From: Pseudomonadota bacterium | Lineage (GTDB): Bacteria; Pseudomonadota; Alphaproteobacteria; Micropepsales; Micropepsaceae | Reading direction: 5' to 3' | Length of the DNA stretch: 7,295 nucleotides | NCBI GenBank assembly: GCA_021808875.1 | Contig: JAKBAU010000085.1 | Coordinates: forward strand, 1-7,295 | Shown: one piece after another, positions 1 to 6,087 of the stretch | Layout: each line of letters opens with the position of its first letter | Position numbering within the stretch: the first letter of the stretch is position 1 | Notes under the pieces: model-generated | What the model saw: the letters and a program-made list of their open reading frames with translations, nothing else | What the model was told of the DNA's origin: nothing | Databases searched by the model: none | Program-made: the position numbers and the translations under genes

Positions 1-406
1 GATCTAACATGATGCCCTGATCGCCGGCACCCTCATCCTTGTTGCCCACCGCGTCGACGCCTTGCGCGATATGGGGTGACTGCTCATGCAGCAGCACTTC
101 AATGCTGGCGGTTTTCCAGTGAAAGCCGTCCTGCTCGTAGCCAATGTCCTTGATCGCGCTGCGGGCGGCTTCAACGATGAGCTCCGGCGTGATCTCCTTG
201 GGGCCACGGGTCTCACCGGCAATGACCACACGATTGGTAGTGGCAAGGGATTCGCAGGCCACGCGGATGTCCTTGGGACTGACGCCATGCTTGGGGCCAA
301 GGCCAAAGAACAGATCCACCACCTCATCTGAAATCCGGTCACAGACCTTGTCGGGATGACCTTCGGAGACGCTTTCACTGGTGAAAAGGTAATTGGCGCG
401 GGACAT
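1..406 (-). CDS. metK: S-adenosylmethionine synthetase, N-terminal part (cut by window edge)
   Basis: MetK makes S-adenosylmethionine from methionine and ATP, supplying the main cellular methyl donor in the cytoplasm. Translation of the minus strand from the ATG at 406 gives 135 codons beginning [20 protein letters not shown]. This is the canonical MetK N-terminus, with the ATP-binding histidine in SEGHPDK. The family signature GAGDQG appears just before the window edge (about residues 127-132). The remaining roughly 250 residues lie outside the window. The chosen ATG has AAAGGGG about 5 nt upstream. A second in-frame ATG at 421 would add five residues (MKGVS), but it would place that ribosome-binding sequence inside the gene, so 406 is preferred. 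The 136 bp between metK and hslU show no clear terminator, and I could not recognise a SAM riboswitch in them. Identification is very secure. Confidence 0.97.
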   Translation of the reverse strand, partial: MSRANYLFTSESVSEGHPDKVCDRISDEVVDLFFGLGPKHGVSPKDIRVACESLATTNRVVIAGETRGPKEITPELIVEAARSAIKDIGYEQDGFHWKTASIEVLLHEQSPHIAQGVDAVGNKDEGAGDQGIMLD

Positions 407-542
407 CGACACCCCTTTCATGGATTAGATTGGCCGGATGGGGACGGTTGGCGCGTCTTTTTGCAAGGATGAGGCTCGGGGTCAATGGCTGGCCCCTCAT
501 GATGGGCTGGCGCCAGGTCTGGGGAGGATGCCGCGGCGCCCC

Positions 543-1850
543 CTAAAGGATGAACCGCGAAAGGTCCTGATCATGGGCGAGTTCATCGACGCGGTCGTGC
601 ACATAGGCGGCGTCGATGGTGATGGTCTGACCTTCGTGGTCATTGGCCGAGAAGCTGATCTCGTCCAGAACCCGTTCCATGATGGTATGCAGTCTGCGGG
701 CACCAATGTTCTCCACATTGGCGTTGACGTGCGCGGCCACGTCAGCGAGCGCCCCAATGCCATCTTCCGAGAAATTGAGATCGACCCCTTCGGTTGCCAG
801 GAGCGCTGTGTACTGCTGAATGAGGCTCGCTTCCGGTTCAGTCAAAATGCGTTTGAAGTCGTCGCGGCTGAGAGCGGTGAGTTCCACACGGATGGGCAGC
901 CGACCCTGCAGTTCCGGCAGGAGGTCGGAAGGCTTGGCAGTATGAAATGCGCCAGAGGCGATGAACAGGATGTGGTCCGTCTTGACCTGACCATGCTTTG
1001 TGGCCACTGCGGAACCTTCGATCAGCGGCAAAAGATCGCGCTGTACGCCTTCGCGACTGACATCGCCACCGCCACGCTGTTCAGAGCGGGCGCAGATCTT
1101 GTCGATCTCATCCAGGAAAACGATGCCATTGTTCTCAACCGTGGCAATGGCCTCGCGCACAATCGCGTCCTGGTCGACCAGCTTGTCAGCTTCTTCGGCA
1201 ACCAGCGGGTCATGGGCTGCTGCAACCGTGAGTTTACGCGGTACAGCCCGTCCGGCGAACTTACCGAAGAGCTCGCCGAGGTTGAGGACGCCAACCTGGG
1301 CTCCAGGCATGCCAGGGATTTCGAAGGTGGGCGCGCTGCCGCTGTCACGCATTTCAAGTTCGACTTCCTTGTCATCGAGTTCACCTGAACGCAGGCGTCG
1401 GCGAAAGGAATCGCGCGTAGACTGACTGGCGCTGGCCCCCACCAGGGCATCAAGGATGCGTTCTTCCGCGGCCGCCTCGGCACGGGCTTCCACGTCCTTG
1501 CGCTTTTGCGCGCGAACCTGGGCAATGCCAACCTCAAGCAGATCGCGGACGATCTGTTCGACATCACGGCCGACATAGCCGACTTCGGTGAATTTGGTGG
1601 CTTCGACCTTGAGGAACGGAGCCTGAGCGAGCTTGGCAAGTCGACGTGAGATTTCGGTCTTGCCAACGCCCGTGGGCCCGATCATCAGAATGTTCTTGGG
1701 TAATATTTCTTCACGCAATTCGGCCGGCAATTGCTGGCGTCGCCAACGATTGCGCAAGGCGATGGCCACTGCGCGCTTGGCATCGGTTTGGCCGATGATG
1801 AAGCGGTCGAGTTCAGAGACGATTTCGCGTGGCGTGAAGAAGGCGTTCAT
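543..1850 (-). CDS. hslU: ATP-dependent protease ATPase subunit HslU (ClpY)
   Basis: HslU is the AAA+ unfoldase ring that feeds substrates into the HslV peptidase in the cytoplasm. The 435-residue product is full length for the family. Visible motifs are Walker A GPTGVGKT (58-65), the pore loop GYVG (91-94), a charged intermediate I-domain (about 110-230, rich in A, E, K and R), Walker B IVFLDEID (243-250), the [12 protein letters not shown] segment (313-324) and the sensor-2 GARR (383-386). The C-terminus LSRFIL is the tail that docks into HslV to activate it. The ATG at 1850 overlaps the hslV stop as ATGA, so the genes are translationally coupled and co-transcribed. Only a weak GGAAAG lies about 12 nt upstream, which fits coupling. 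The gene ends with TAG at 543; no convincing terminator follows. Identification is very secure. Confidence 0.98.
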   Translation of the reverse strand: MNAFFTPREIVSELDRFIIGQTDAKRAVAIALRNRWRRQQLPAELREEILPKNILMIGPTGVGKTEISRRLAKLAQAPFLKVEATKFTEVGYVGRDVEQIVRDLLEVGIAQVRAQKRKDVEARAEAAAEERILDALVGASASQSTRDSFRRRLRSGELDDKEVELEMRDSGSAPTFEIPGMPGAQVGVLNLGELFGKFAGRAVPRKLTVAAAHDPLVAEEADKLVDQDAIVREAIATVENNGIVFLDEIDKICARSEQRGGGDVSREGVQRDLLPLIEGSAVATKHGQVKTDHILFIASGAFHTAKPSDLLPELQGRLPIRVELTALSRDDFKRILTEPEASLIQQYTALLATEGVDLNFSEDGIGALADVAAHVNANVENIGARRLHTIMERVLDEISFSANDHEGQTITIDAAYVHDRVDELAHDQDLSRFIL

Positions 1851-2404
1851 GTGGTGGGAATGCTTTCCAGAACGATGTTGGCGTTCGTATAAATGCAGAT
1901 GTCGGCGGCAATTGTCATGGCCCGGCGCACGATTGCCTCCGCACTGAGCTCCGTATCAATCAGGGCCCGCGCTGCGGCCAGGGCAAAGGGGCCACCCGAT
2001 CCAATGCCGATGATGCCATCCTCCGGCTCGACAACATCTCCGGTGCCCGAAAGTATCAGTGAGGTGCGGGCATCGGCCACGGCGAGCATGGCTTCGAGGC
2101 GGCGCAGGTAGCGATCGGTACGCCAGTCCTTGGCCAGCTCGACGCAGGCTCTGGCGAGATTGCCTGGGTGCTGCTCCAGCTTGCTTTCCAGTCGCTCGAA
2201 AAGGGCAAAGGCATCGGCAGTTGCCCCCGCAAAGCCGGTCAGGACATCACCCTTGCCCAGGCGGCGCACTTTACGCGCATTGGCCTTCATGACGGTCTGT
2301 CCGAGTGTGACCTGGCCGTCGCCGGCGACCACCACCTGGCCAGCCTTGCGGACGCTGAGGATGGTGGTGGAGCGCCAGCGTCTGGATTCATCTTGGGTCG
2401 GCAT
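1847..2404 (-). CDS. hslV: ATP-dependent protease peptidase subunit HslV (ClpQ)
   Basis: HslV is the proteasome-beta-like threonine peptidase of the HslVU complex. The 185-residue protein shows the N-terminal nucleophile motif TTILSVRK. The catalytic threonine should be Thr13, so a 12-residue propeptide ([12 protein letters not shown]) must be removed. Other conserved segments are [14 protein letters not shown] (27-40), NARKVRRL (42-49), the [11 protein letters not shown] region (56-66), [16 protein letters not shown] (92-107) and GSGG (135-138). No in-frame start nearer Thr13 exists, so the propeptide is real if the ATG at 2404 is used. The residue before Thr13 is Ser; the alphaproteobacterial homologues I remember have Gly there (WHGTTI). 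The only Shine-Dalgarno-like sequence is a weak AAGG about 11 nt upstream. It is the first gene of hslVU, divergent from hisB with a 57-bp gap, and is probably heat-inducible. Confidence 0.98.
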   Translation of the reverse strand: MPTQDESRRWRSTTILSVRKAGQVVVAGDGQVTLGQTVMKANARKVRRLGKGDVLTGFAGATADAFALFERLESKLEQHPGNLARACVELAKDWRTDRYLRRLEAMLAVADARTSLILSGTGDVVEPEDGIIGIGSGGPFALAAARALIDTELSAEAIVRRAMTIAADICIYTNANIVLESIPTT

Positions 2405-2432
2405 TTGTTCTGCTGCCTTGGGCTGCTATATG
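2405..2432 (+). promoter_or_regulatory. Possible weak sigma-70 promoter of hisB
   Basis: TTGTTC (2405-2410) and TATATG (2427-2432) are separated by 16 bp and would start transcription near 2439, about 22 nt before the hisB ATG. The match is partial (3/6 and 4/6). It is the best candidate in the 57-bp gap, but other starts are possible. Confidence 0.3.
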
Positions 2433-2443
2433 TCACGCAGGTT

Positions 2444-2475
2444 CTCACATAGGGCGGCCCCATGCGTACCGCAAC
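2444..2475 (-). promoter_or_regulatory. Probable RpoH (sigma-32) heat-shock promoter of hslVU
   Basis: On the minus strand the -10 element CCTATGTGAG (2453 down to 2444) fits every position of the alphaproteobacterial heat-shock consensus CYTATNTNNG. Exactly 18 bp upstream is GTTG (2475-2472), three of four matches to the -35 core CTTG. Predicted transcription starts near 2440, giving a leader of about 36 nt before the hslV ATG. The -35 lies inside codons 4-5 of hisB, so the two divergent genes share this DNA. The call rests on consensus matching and on the known heat induction of hslVU in other bacteria. Confidence 0.6.
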
Positions 2476-3067
2476 CATCGAGCGCAAGACCCGCGAGACC
2501 GAGATTTCGGTCTGGCTGGATCTGGATGGCTCGGGCGACGGCGACATCGATACTGGTATCGGCTTTCTCGATCACATGCTGGAGAGCTTTGCCCGGCATG
2601 CGATGATTGACCTCAAGGTGCGCGCGAGCGGCGATCTGCATGTCGATTTTCATCATACGACCGAAGACACCGGCATCGTGATCGGCAAGGCGGTGGCCCG
2701 CGCGCTGGGCGATTTTGCCGGGATCACCCGCTTTGGTGCGGCCCTCATTCCGATGGACGAGACGCTGACGCGGGCCGTGATCGACGCCTCGGGCCGGCCT
2801 TATCTGGTCTGGAAGGTCAGCGTTCCCTCACCGCGCCTGGGAGAAATGGACAGTGAGCTGTTCAAGGAATGGTTCCAAGCCTTTGCCCAGAATGCCGGTC
2901 TTTGCCTGCACGTGGAAAATCTTTATGGCGTCAACAGTCACCACATCGTGGAGAGCTGCTTCAAGTCCGTGGCAAGGGCCCTGCGCCAGGCGGTGAGCCC
3001 CGACGAGCGGCTGGAGGGAGCAGTTGCCTCAACCAAGGGCATCCTCGAAGGCGACGACAGTTTGTGA
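2462..3067 (+). CDS. hisB: Imidazoleglycerol-phosphate dehydratase HisB
   Basis: HisB dehydrates imidazole glycerol phosphate to imidazole acetol phosphate in histidine biosynthesis, using Mn2+. At 201 residues it is the monofunctional dehydratase, without the N-terminal phosphatase domain of the enterobacterial fusion. The two metal-site repeats are visible: GFLDHML (His38) with DFHHTTED (His64, His65, Glu68), and NSHHIVES (His160, His161, Glu164). PMDETL (97-102) and the C-terminal phosphate-binding STKG (190-193) are also present. The ATG at 2462 follows AGGG (2451-2454) with a 7-nt gap. In many alphaproteobacteria hisB, divergent from hslV, is followed by hisH, hisA and hisF; here it is followed instead by a hairpin with a T-run and an unrelated diiron protein, so it is probably monocistronic. 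Identification is very secure. Confidence 0.98.
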   Translation: MRTATIERKTRETEISVWLDLDGSGDGDIDTGIGFLDHMLESFARHAMIDLKVRASGDLHVDFHHTTEDTGIVIGKAVARALGDFAGITRFGAALIPMDETLTRAVIDASGRPYLVWKVSVPSPRLGEMDSELFKEWFQAFAQNAGLCLHVENLYGVNSHHIVESCFKSVARALRQAVSPDERLEGAVASTKGILEGDDSL

Positions 3068-3080
3068 CTCGGCGTCAGGA

Positions 3081-3103
3081 ATGGTGACGACGCCGTCATT
3101 TTT
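3081..3103 (+). repeat. Palindrome-containing direct repeat, copy 1
   Basis: This is the first of two 23-bp copies that match at 19 of 23 positions. Each reads ATG, then G or T, then TGACG, four variable bases, CGTCA and five T. It ends one base before the -35 box of the promoter for the diiron protein gene, a position typical of a regulator site upstream of RNA polymerase. Confidence 0.7.
3083..3103 (+). terminator. Candidate rho-independent terminator of hisB
   Basis: Sixteen bases after the hisB stop, TGACG (3085-3089) and CGTCA (3094-3098) can form a 5-bp stem, extendable by two G-T pairs, around the tetraloop ACGC, followed by five T (3099-3103). The stem is short for a terminator. The same element recurs 47 bp downstream where a terminator is not expected, so a role as protein-binding site is equally plausible. 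Confidence 0.45.
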
Positions 3104-3104
3104 C

Positions 3105-3132
3105 TTGACTCTCAGACGCATTCCAATATGTT
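3105..3132 (+). promoter_or_regulatory. Sigma-70-like promoter of the ferritin-like protein gene
   Basis: TTGACT (3105-3110, 5/6 to TTGACA) is followed after 16 bp by TATGTT (3127-3132, 4/6). Transcription would start near 3139 and give a leader of about 40 nt. The -35 contains a GACTC (GANTC) methylation-type site, with another at 3066-3070. Both 23-bp repeats flank or overlap this promoter, which suggests regulated expression independent of hisB. Confidence 0.55.
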
Positions 3133-3150
3133 GACGGGGTCGTCATTTTT
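3128..3150 (+). repeat. Palindrome-containing direct repeat, copy 2
   Basis: This is the second 23-bp copy, offset exactly 47 bp from the first (TGACG 3132-3136, GGGT 3137-3140, CGTCA 3141-3145, T-run 3146-3150). It overlaps the -10 box and the predicted transcription start of the diiron protein gene, where a bound repressor would block initiation. As RNA it would sit at the very 5' end of the transcript. The regulator is unknown. Confidence 0.7.
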
Positions 3151-3179
3151 GCCAATGCTCTTGCCTGTCCGGAGGCCTC

Positions 3180-4292
3180 ATGTCGCAGATTACCAAGGAT
3201 CCCGCTTACGACGCCGTAGACCCCAAAGATTTCCCGGCGATGATGGATGTAGAGCGCTACGGGTGCCGCTCCACCGCCTTTGACAAGATCATCTCGGCCA
3301 CGCACGACCATTTCTGGGATCCGCTCGACAAGAAATACATCGACTTCACGGAAGCCTTTGATCAGAGCCAGCATATGCTCCTGCCAGAGGATTTCTTTCC
3401 GATCTTTGCCACCAAGCTCGGTGATACGATGGGAACCGAGAAGCGTCTTCTGTTCGCCCGTGAATCAAGTCGCTGGCAGCTTTCGGCCATCCTTCATGGG
3501 GAGCAGGGCGCCCTCGCGCTCTCAGCCTCGCTGTGTCATATTCTGAAGGATCCAGGCGCGCAGGAATATGCCGCCAATCAGACACGCGAAGAAGCGCGCC
3601 ACGTCACCGCGTTTTCGGCCTACATCAAGTCGCGTTGGGGCACACCGCTTCCTTGCGGTGAGACGCTGCAGACCTTGCTCACCGAAATGGTGCTGGCGCC
3701 GGAGGTCTACAAAAAGATCGTGGGCATGCAGATGCTGGTCGAAGGTCTTGCCATGGGGGCGTTTGCGACGCTCTATCAGAAGTCGCACGATCCCCTGCTG
3801 CGCAAGCTGTGCCAGCTGGTGATGACGGACGAGGCGTTCCATCACAAGTTCGGAAAGATATGGGCTGATCGGACCATTCCCAAGCTTTCCGAGGAGGAAC
3901 ATGCTCGTGTCGAGGATTGGGCCGCGCAGTGTTTCCAGACGTTACTCTTCAATCTCGTCAATCCCCTGCAGATGCATCATGTCTATCGCGCTGTTGGCAT
4001 CGATCCACAGGAAGGAATGAATGCCATACAGGAAGCATTTGGTGACGATTCGCGCCGTGAGCAAATGAAGGAATCAGCCAATATATTCCGTGTGCTGATC
4101 AAGACCCTTCTGAATGCCGGCATCATCACCGATCGCACCAAGGCGTTCTATGGCATGTATGTCGACATGAACGGGCTCAAGGCTGAAGGCGATCGCATGA
4201 TTGGCGATGAAATTGCCGAAGACGGCATCAAATTCCTCCAGACCATCAATTTTACCGGTGACAAGGCGAAGACCCTTCTTGCCGCCGAATAG
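3180..4292 (+). CDS. Ferritin-like diiron protein of unknown substrate
   Basis: The 370-residue product has the ligand pattern of a four-helix-bundle dioxygen-activating diiron protein: Glu108 (HGEQGA), Glu138 and His141 (REEARH), Glu188 (LVEGLAMGAF) and Glu218 with His221 (TDEAFHH). These two E...ExxH halves are typical of ribonucleotide reductase R2-like, AurF-like N-oxygenase and related ferritin-like oxidases; the order and spacing are seen directly, the metal site is inferred. About 100 N-terminal and 150 C-terminal residues surround the bundle, so it is larger than a storage ferritin. I see no signal peptide or membrane segment; it is probably cytosolic. The ATG at 3180 is preceded by GGAGG (3171-3175) with a 4-nt gap. 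The gene has its own promoter and terminator, so it is monocistronic. The substrate is unknown; hydroxylation, N-oxygenation or desaturation are possible. The family call is good, the specific function open. Confidence 0.85.
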   Translation: MSQITKDPAYDAVDPKDFPAMMDVERYGCRSTAFDKIISATHDHFWDPLDKKYIDFTEAFDQSQHMLLPEDFFPIFATKLGDTMGTEKRLLFARESSRWQLSAILHGEQGALALSASLCHILKDPGAQEYAANQTREEARHVTAFSAYIKSRWGTPLPCGETLQTLLTEMVLAPEVYKKIVGMQMLVEGLAMGAFATLYQKSHDPLLRKLCQLVMTDEAFHHKFGKIWADRTIPKLSEEEHARVEDWAAQCFQTLLFNLVNPLQMHHVYRAVGIDPQEGMNAIQEAFGDDSRREQMKESANIFRVLIKTLLNAGIITDRTKAFYGMYVDMNGLKAEGDRMIGDEIAEDGIKFLQTINFTGDKAKTLLAAE

Positions 4293-4314
4293 GTTTCGAA
4301 TTTTGCATGTGAAC

Positions 4315-4340
4315 AAGCCCGGCGCTTGCGCCGGGCTTTT
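4315..4340 (+). terminator. Rho-independent terminator after the diiron protein gene
   Basis: AAGCCCGGCG (4315-4324) pairs perfectly with CGCCGGGCTT (4329-4338) over 10 bp, closing a CTTG tetraloop and running into a short T tract (TTTT 4337-4340). It lies 22 bp after the stop codon. The minus strand lacks a T-run, so it mainly serves the plus strand. The remaining 60 bp to the convergent gene at 4401 show nothing recognisable. Confidence 0.9.
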
Positions 4341-4400
4341 CCATTGCATGAGCCAAGAGTGTCGCAACAGGCGGTAATCACGGCAGCTGCAGATAGACGT

Positions 4401-5216
4401 TTAATGCCCGTGATCCGTATTGAAGTGCTGCGAAGCACCGGCATTGGGTGGCGGCGGTGCTGGGGCCATTGACCGTGACTGCGCTTGTTTTGCTGGAATG
4501 GGTGCATCAGCTGGCTGTGACCTCGGAAGAAAGCGCCCTGGTGTCAGATAGGTTGGCCAGCGCGCCGGATCTCGGGCGAGACTGTCTTTGTCCATGATCG
4601 ATCCGCTCACCACCGACCCCAGATAAAAGAGAGGGGCAAGAAGCGCTCCAGGTAGCAGGAGCGGCGAACGTTCCTGCGCAAGAGCCAGGGCCCATCTGAG
4701 GGCGTGCTTGGCCTGGGGTCGACTGTGATAGCTCCCCAACGCAGAACCCGCCCGCGCATAAAGTGCGATGCCGGAGCATGGCCGCGCCTTGCGCGCAGAC
4801 AAAGGCGTTGTTCCCGGTCCGCAACCGAATAGGGTGCGCGCAAGCCCCTGCAAGTTTGACTCAGAGTGCACCACTTGGCTCGCCGCGCCACGCGTGGGCG
4901 CGGGTGGGACAAGAGCAGTGCGACGCCTAAGGGAATGCAGTGGGCGGCTTGGACGTAAGTCGGTCCGCGCCCTGCTTGGCGGCGCAGCATGCAATATCTC
5001 AATATCGACTTCGTGAGCGTGGTCGGCAGAGATGGTGACACCCGTTGGTCCGGGCGCAAGAATAAGGAAAACACAAGCTTGTATGACAAGTGCGAGTGTG
5101 AACGCGATCGCAGGATGAGCCCGTGCGTGACCGGGTGCGAATTCGTTCGCTGAAACCTCTCCGCCGCGCGGCAACAAGGCAATACCCCTCAGCTGCCAGA
5201 GCCTCCTGAGGAGCAC
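4401..5216 (-). CDS. Uncharacterised single-pass membrane protein, TonB-like layout
   Basis: I do not recognise a named gene. The open frame encodes up to 271 residues. One hydrophobic segment (about 36-54) is followed by VDIEIL (70-75) and a long Pro/Arg-rich stretch (about 79-110), like the anchor and linker of TonB-type or envelope-spanning proteins. A compact segment then has two cysteines 15 apart (LFGC, Cys132; ARPC, Cys147), a hydrophobic LLLPGALLAPLFYLG patch (186-200) and a Pro-rich tail (PAPPPPNAG). From memory, short alphaproteobacterial envelope proteins share this anchor, Pro-rich linker and Cys-pair layout. The start is uncertain: the outermost GTG (5216) has no ribosome-binding site, while a TTG at 5177 has AGGGG 7 nt upstream (258 residues). 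Third-position GC in the N-terminal half looks lower than in neighbours. It is convergent with the diiron gene and divergent from mmcB. It could be a decaying or fast-evolving gene. Confidence 0.55.
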   Translation of the reverse strand: MLLRRLWQLRGIALLPRGGEVSANEFAPGHARAHPAIAFTLALVIQACVFLILAPGPTGVTISADHAHEVDIEILHAAPPSRARTDLRPSRPLHSLRRRTALVPPAPTRGAASQVVHSESNLQGLARTLFGCGPGTTPLSARKARPCSGIALYARAGSALGSYHSRPQAKHALRWALALAQERSPLLLPGALLAPLFYLGSVVSGSIMDKDSLARDPARWPTYLTPGRFLPRSQPADAPIPAKQAQSRSMAPAPPPPNAGASQHFNTDHGH

Positions 5217-5326
5217 ATGTTTACATCAATTTGGCAGACGCTGCCCGGATGGTTCGGCCTGGCGTCGCATGCTTGCCTTTCTGCAATAAGGGCGGCCGGG
5301 GAATGAGGCCTGCGGAGGTCGCAGTG

Positions 5327-5354
5327 TTGACTTATGTTCCCGTACTGTTCTGAT
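5327..5354 (+). promoter_or_regulatory. SOS-regulated promoter of mmcB
   Basis: TTGACT (5327-5332) is followed after 16 bp by TCTGAT (5349-5354, 4/6 to TATAAT). The predicted transcription start is about 5361, the A of the mmcB ATG, so the mRNA would be leaderless. The LexA box (5336-5350) fills the spacer between the two hexamers and overlaps the -10. Confidence 0.55.
5336..5350 (+). promoter_or_regulatory. LexA binding site (alphaproteobacterial SOS box)
   Basis: GTTC (5336-5339), a 7-bp spacer (CCGTACT) and GTTC (5347-5350) form a perfect match to the direct-repeat SOS box GTTC-N7-GTTC established for LexA of alphaproteobacteria. It lies directly upstream of mmcB, a known SOS gene family, and between its -35 and -10 elements, where bound LexA would block RNA polymerase. 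Confidence 0.85.
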
Positions 5355-5360
5355 GTGGCG

Positions 5361-5798
5361 ATGAGCGGACATACAGCAGCTGAGGTCGCGCGTGGCGTCT
5401 TTCGCCTTCTCCTTCAGGAAGGCTTTTCGCCGCTTCTTGAGTTTAGCCTGGCCAATGGTCGGCGCCTTGATGTGGCAGCGCTTGGCGCCGATGGAACCAT
5501 GTTGGGCGTTGAGATCAAGGTGGCAACGGCCGACCTCAAGGCGGACGCCAAATGGCCCGACTATCTCGAGTTCTGCGAACTCTTCTATTTCGCTATCCCT
5601 CCAGGGTTTCCTGAGGAACTGGTGCCGGACTCCACGGGTTTGATCGTCGCCGACCGTTACGGTGGCGCAATTCTGCGCCCGTCGCCCCGCGTCGCTCTGC
5701 ATGCCAGCCGGCGCAGGGCCGTCACCTTGCGGTTTGGCCGGGTTGCCGCTGAGCGGCTGGCAGTACTGAATGCAGCTGGCGCCGACAGATCAGCCTGA
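5361..5798 (+). CDS. mmcB: MmcB-like DNA repair protein (PD-(D/E)XK nuclease fold)
   Basis: The product matches the alphaproteobacterial MmcB family, known from Caulobacter as an SOS-induced protein needed for mitomycin C resistance. Seen in the sequence: an N-terminal helix ([10 protein letters not shown]), Glu27, then the nuclease-like core Asp37 (GRRLDVAAL) and Glu51-Ile-Lys53 ([14 protein letters not shown]), the conserved [21 protein letters not shown] (64-84) and LIVADRYGG (94-102). Catalysis is inferred, not shown. The frame is open from an ATG at 5334, but that start lies inside the LexA box and upstream of the predicted transcription start, with GGAGG 15 nt away. I therefore choose the ATG at 5361 (145 residues), which has no ribosome-binding site and fits leaderless translation. 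It stands alone, divergent from the membrane protein gene, with no clear terminator before dnaK. It is expected to be induced by DNA damage. Confidence 0.9.
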   Translation: MSGHTAAEVARGVFRLLLQEGFSPLLEFSLANGRRLDVAALGADGTMLGVEIKVATADLKADAKWPDYLEFCELFYFAIPPGFPEELVPDSTGLIVADRYGGAILRPSPRVALHASRRRAVTLRFGRVAAERLAVLNAAGADRSA

Positions 5799-5932
5799 CC
5801 ATCGGACGACGGGAGGCAATGTGGCCACTTGCATGACTGTGGCGCCCTTCACCAGCAGGGCCGTAGCCCGAGCAGGGCCTGCGACGCTTGGCTCCAGAGC
5901 TGATTTTAGCGTCTGCTTTGGCGCCCGTTTGC

Positions 5933-5964
5933 CTTGCAGCTGCGGAGCCGCCCACCTATATACC
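5933..5964 (+). promoter_or_regulatory. RpoH (sigma-32) heat-shock promoter of dnaK
   Basis: CTTG (5933-5936), an 18-bp spacer and CCTATAT (5955-5961) match the alphaproteobacterial heat-shock consensus CTTG-N17/18-CYTATNT at every fixed position. The final G of the longer consensus is C here (5964). Transcription should start near 5968, giving a leader of about 120 nt. The same DNA reads as TTGCAG-N17-TATATA, so sigma-70 could also use it. The 289 bp between mmcB and dnaK contain nothing else convincing apart from a 9-bp direct repeat AGCAGGGCC (5854-5862, 5871-5879). Confidence 0.75.
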
Positions 5965-6087
5965 CGCCAGAGTATGGCGAGGCGGGCCCTACGCGACGGC
6001 CTCAATTCGTCAAACAAATCAAGGGGACGGGCAAGGGGCGCTCGGCAAGAGGCCCGACAACCGTCCGCCCAAGGAAAGGAATTTCAA

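Noticed and set aside
507..516. Palindrome CTGGCGCCAG downstream of hslU as a terminator
   Set aside because: It has no loop and no following T-run on the minus strand.
407..542. SAM riboswitch or heat-shock promoter upstream of metK
   Set aside because: I could not align the region with a known SAM riboswitch core. The candidate CTTG and CCCCAT elements on the minus strand are too far apart (about 20 bp from CTTG to CCCCAT) for a normal sigma-32 promoter.
438..1388. Long plus-strand open frame (316 codons) opposite hslU
   Set aside because: It is antisense to the fully conserved hslU and has no family features; long antisense frames are common opposite GC-rich coding DNA.
4607..5182. 191-codon minus-strand frame overlapping the membrane protein gene
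   Set aside because: Its translation is rich in Arg, Cys and Trp with no domain-like pattern, while the other frame has a clear membrane segment and linker.
5233..5245. Small inverted repeat GGCAG-ACG-CTGCC in the mmcB divergent region
   Set aside because: Five-base arms occur often by chance in GC-rich DNA, and it does not line up with a promoter.
5226..5702. 158-codon minus-strand frame opposite mmcB
   Set aside because: It is the antisense shadow of the recognised mmcB gene.
5790..6017. 75-codon minus-strand frame between mmcB and dnaK
   Set aside because: It overlaps the end of mmcB and the dnaK promoter, has no recognisable family and no good ribosome-binding site.
5821..6087. In-frame 89-codon extension of dnaK from a GTG with GGGAGG four bases upstream
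   Set aside because: No stop interrupts it, but it spans the RpoH promoter, has a Cys/Arg-rich composition unlike any DnaK N-terminus, and the ATG at 6088 has a good ribosome-binding site and the conserved [10 protein letters not shown] start.
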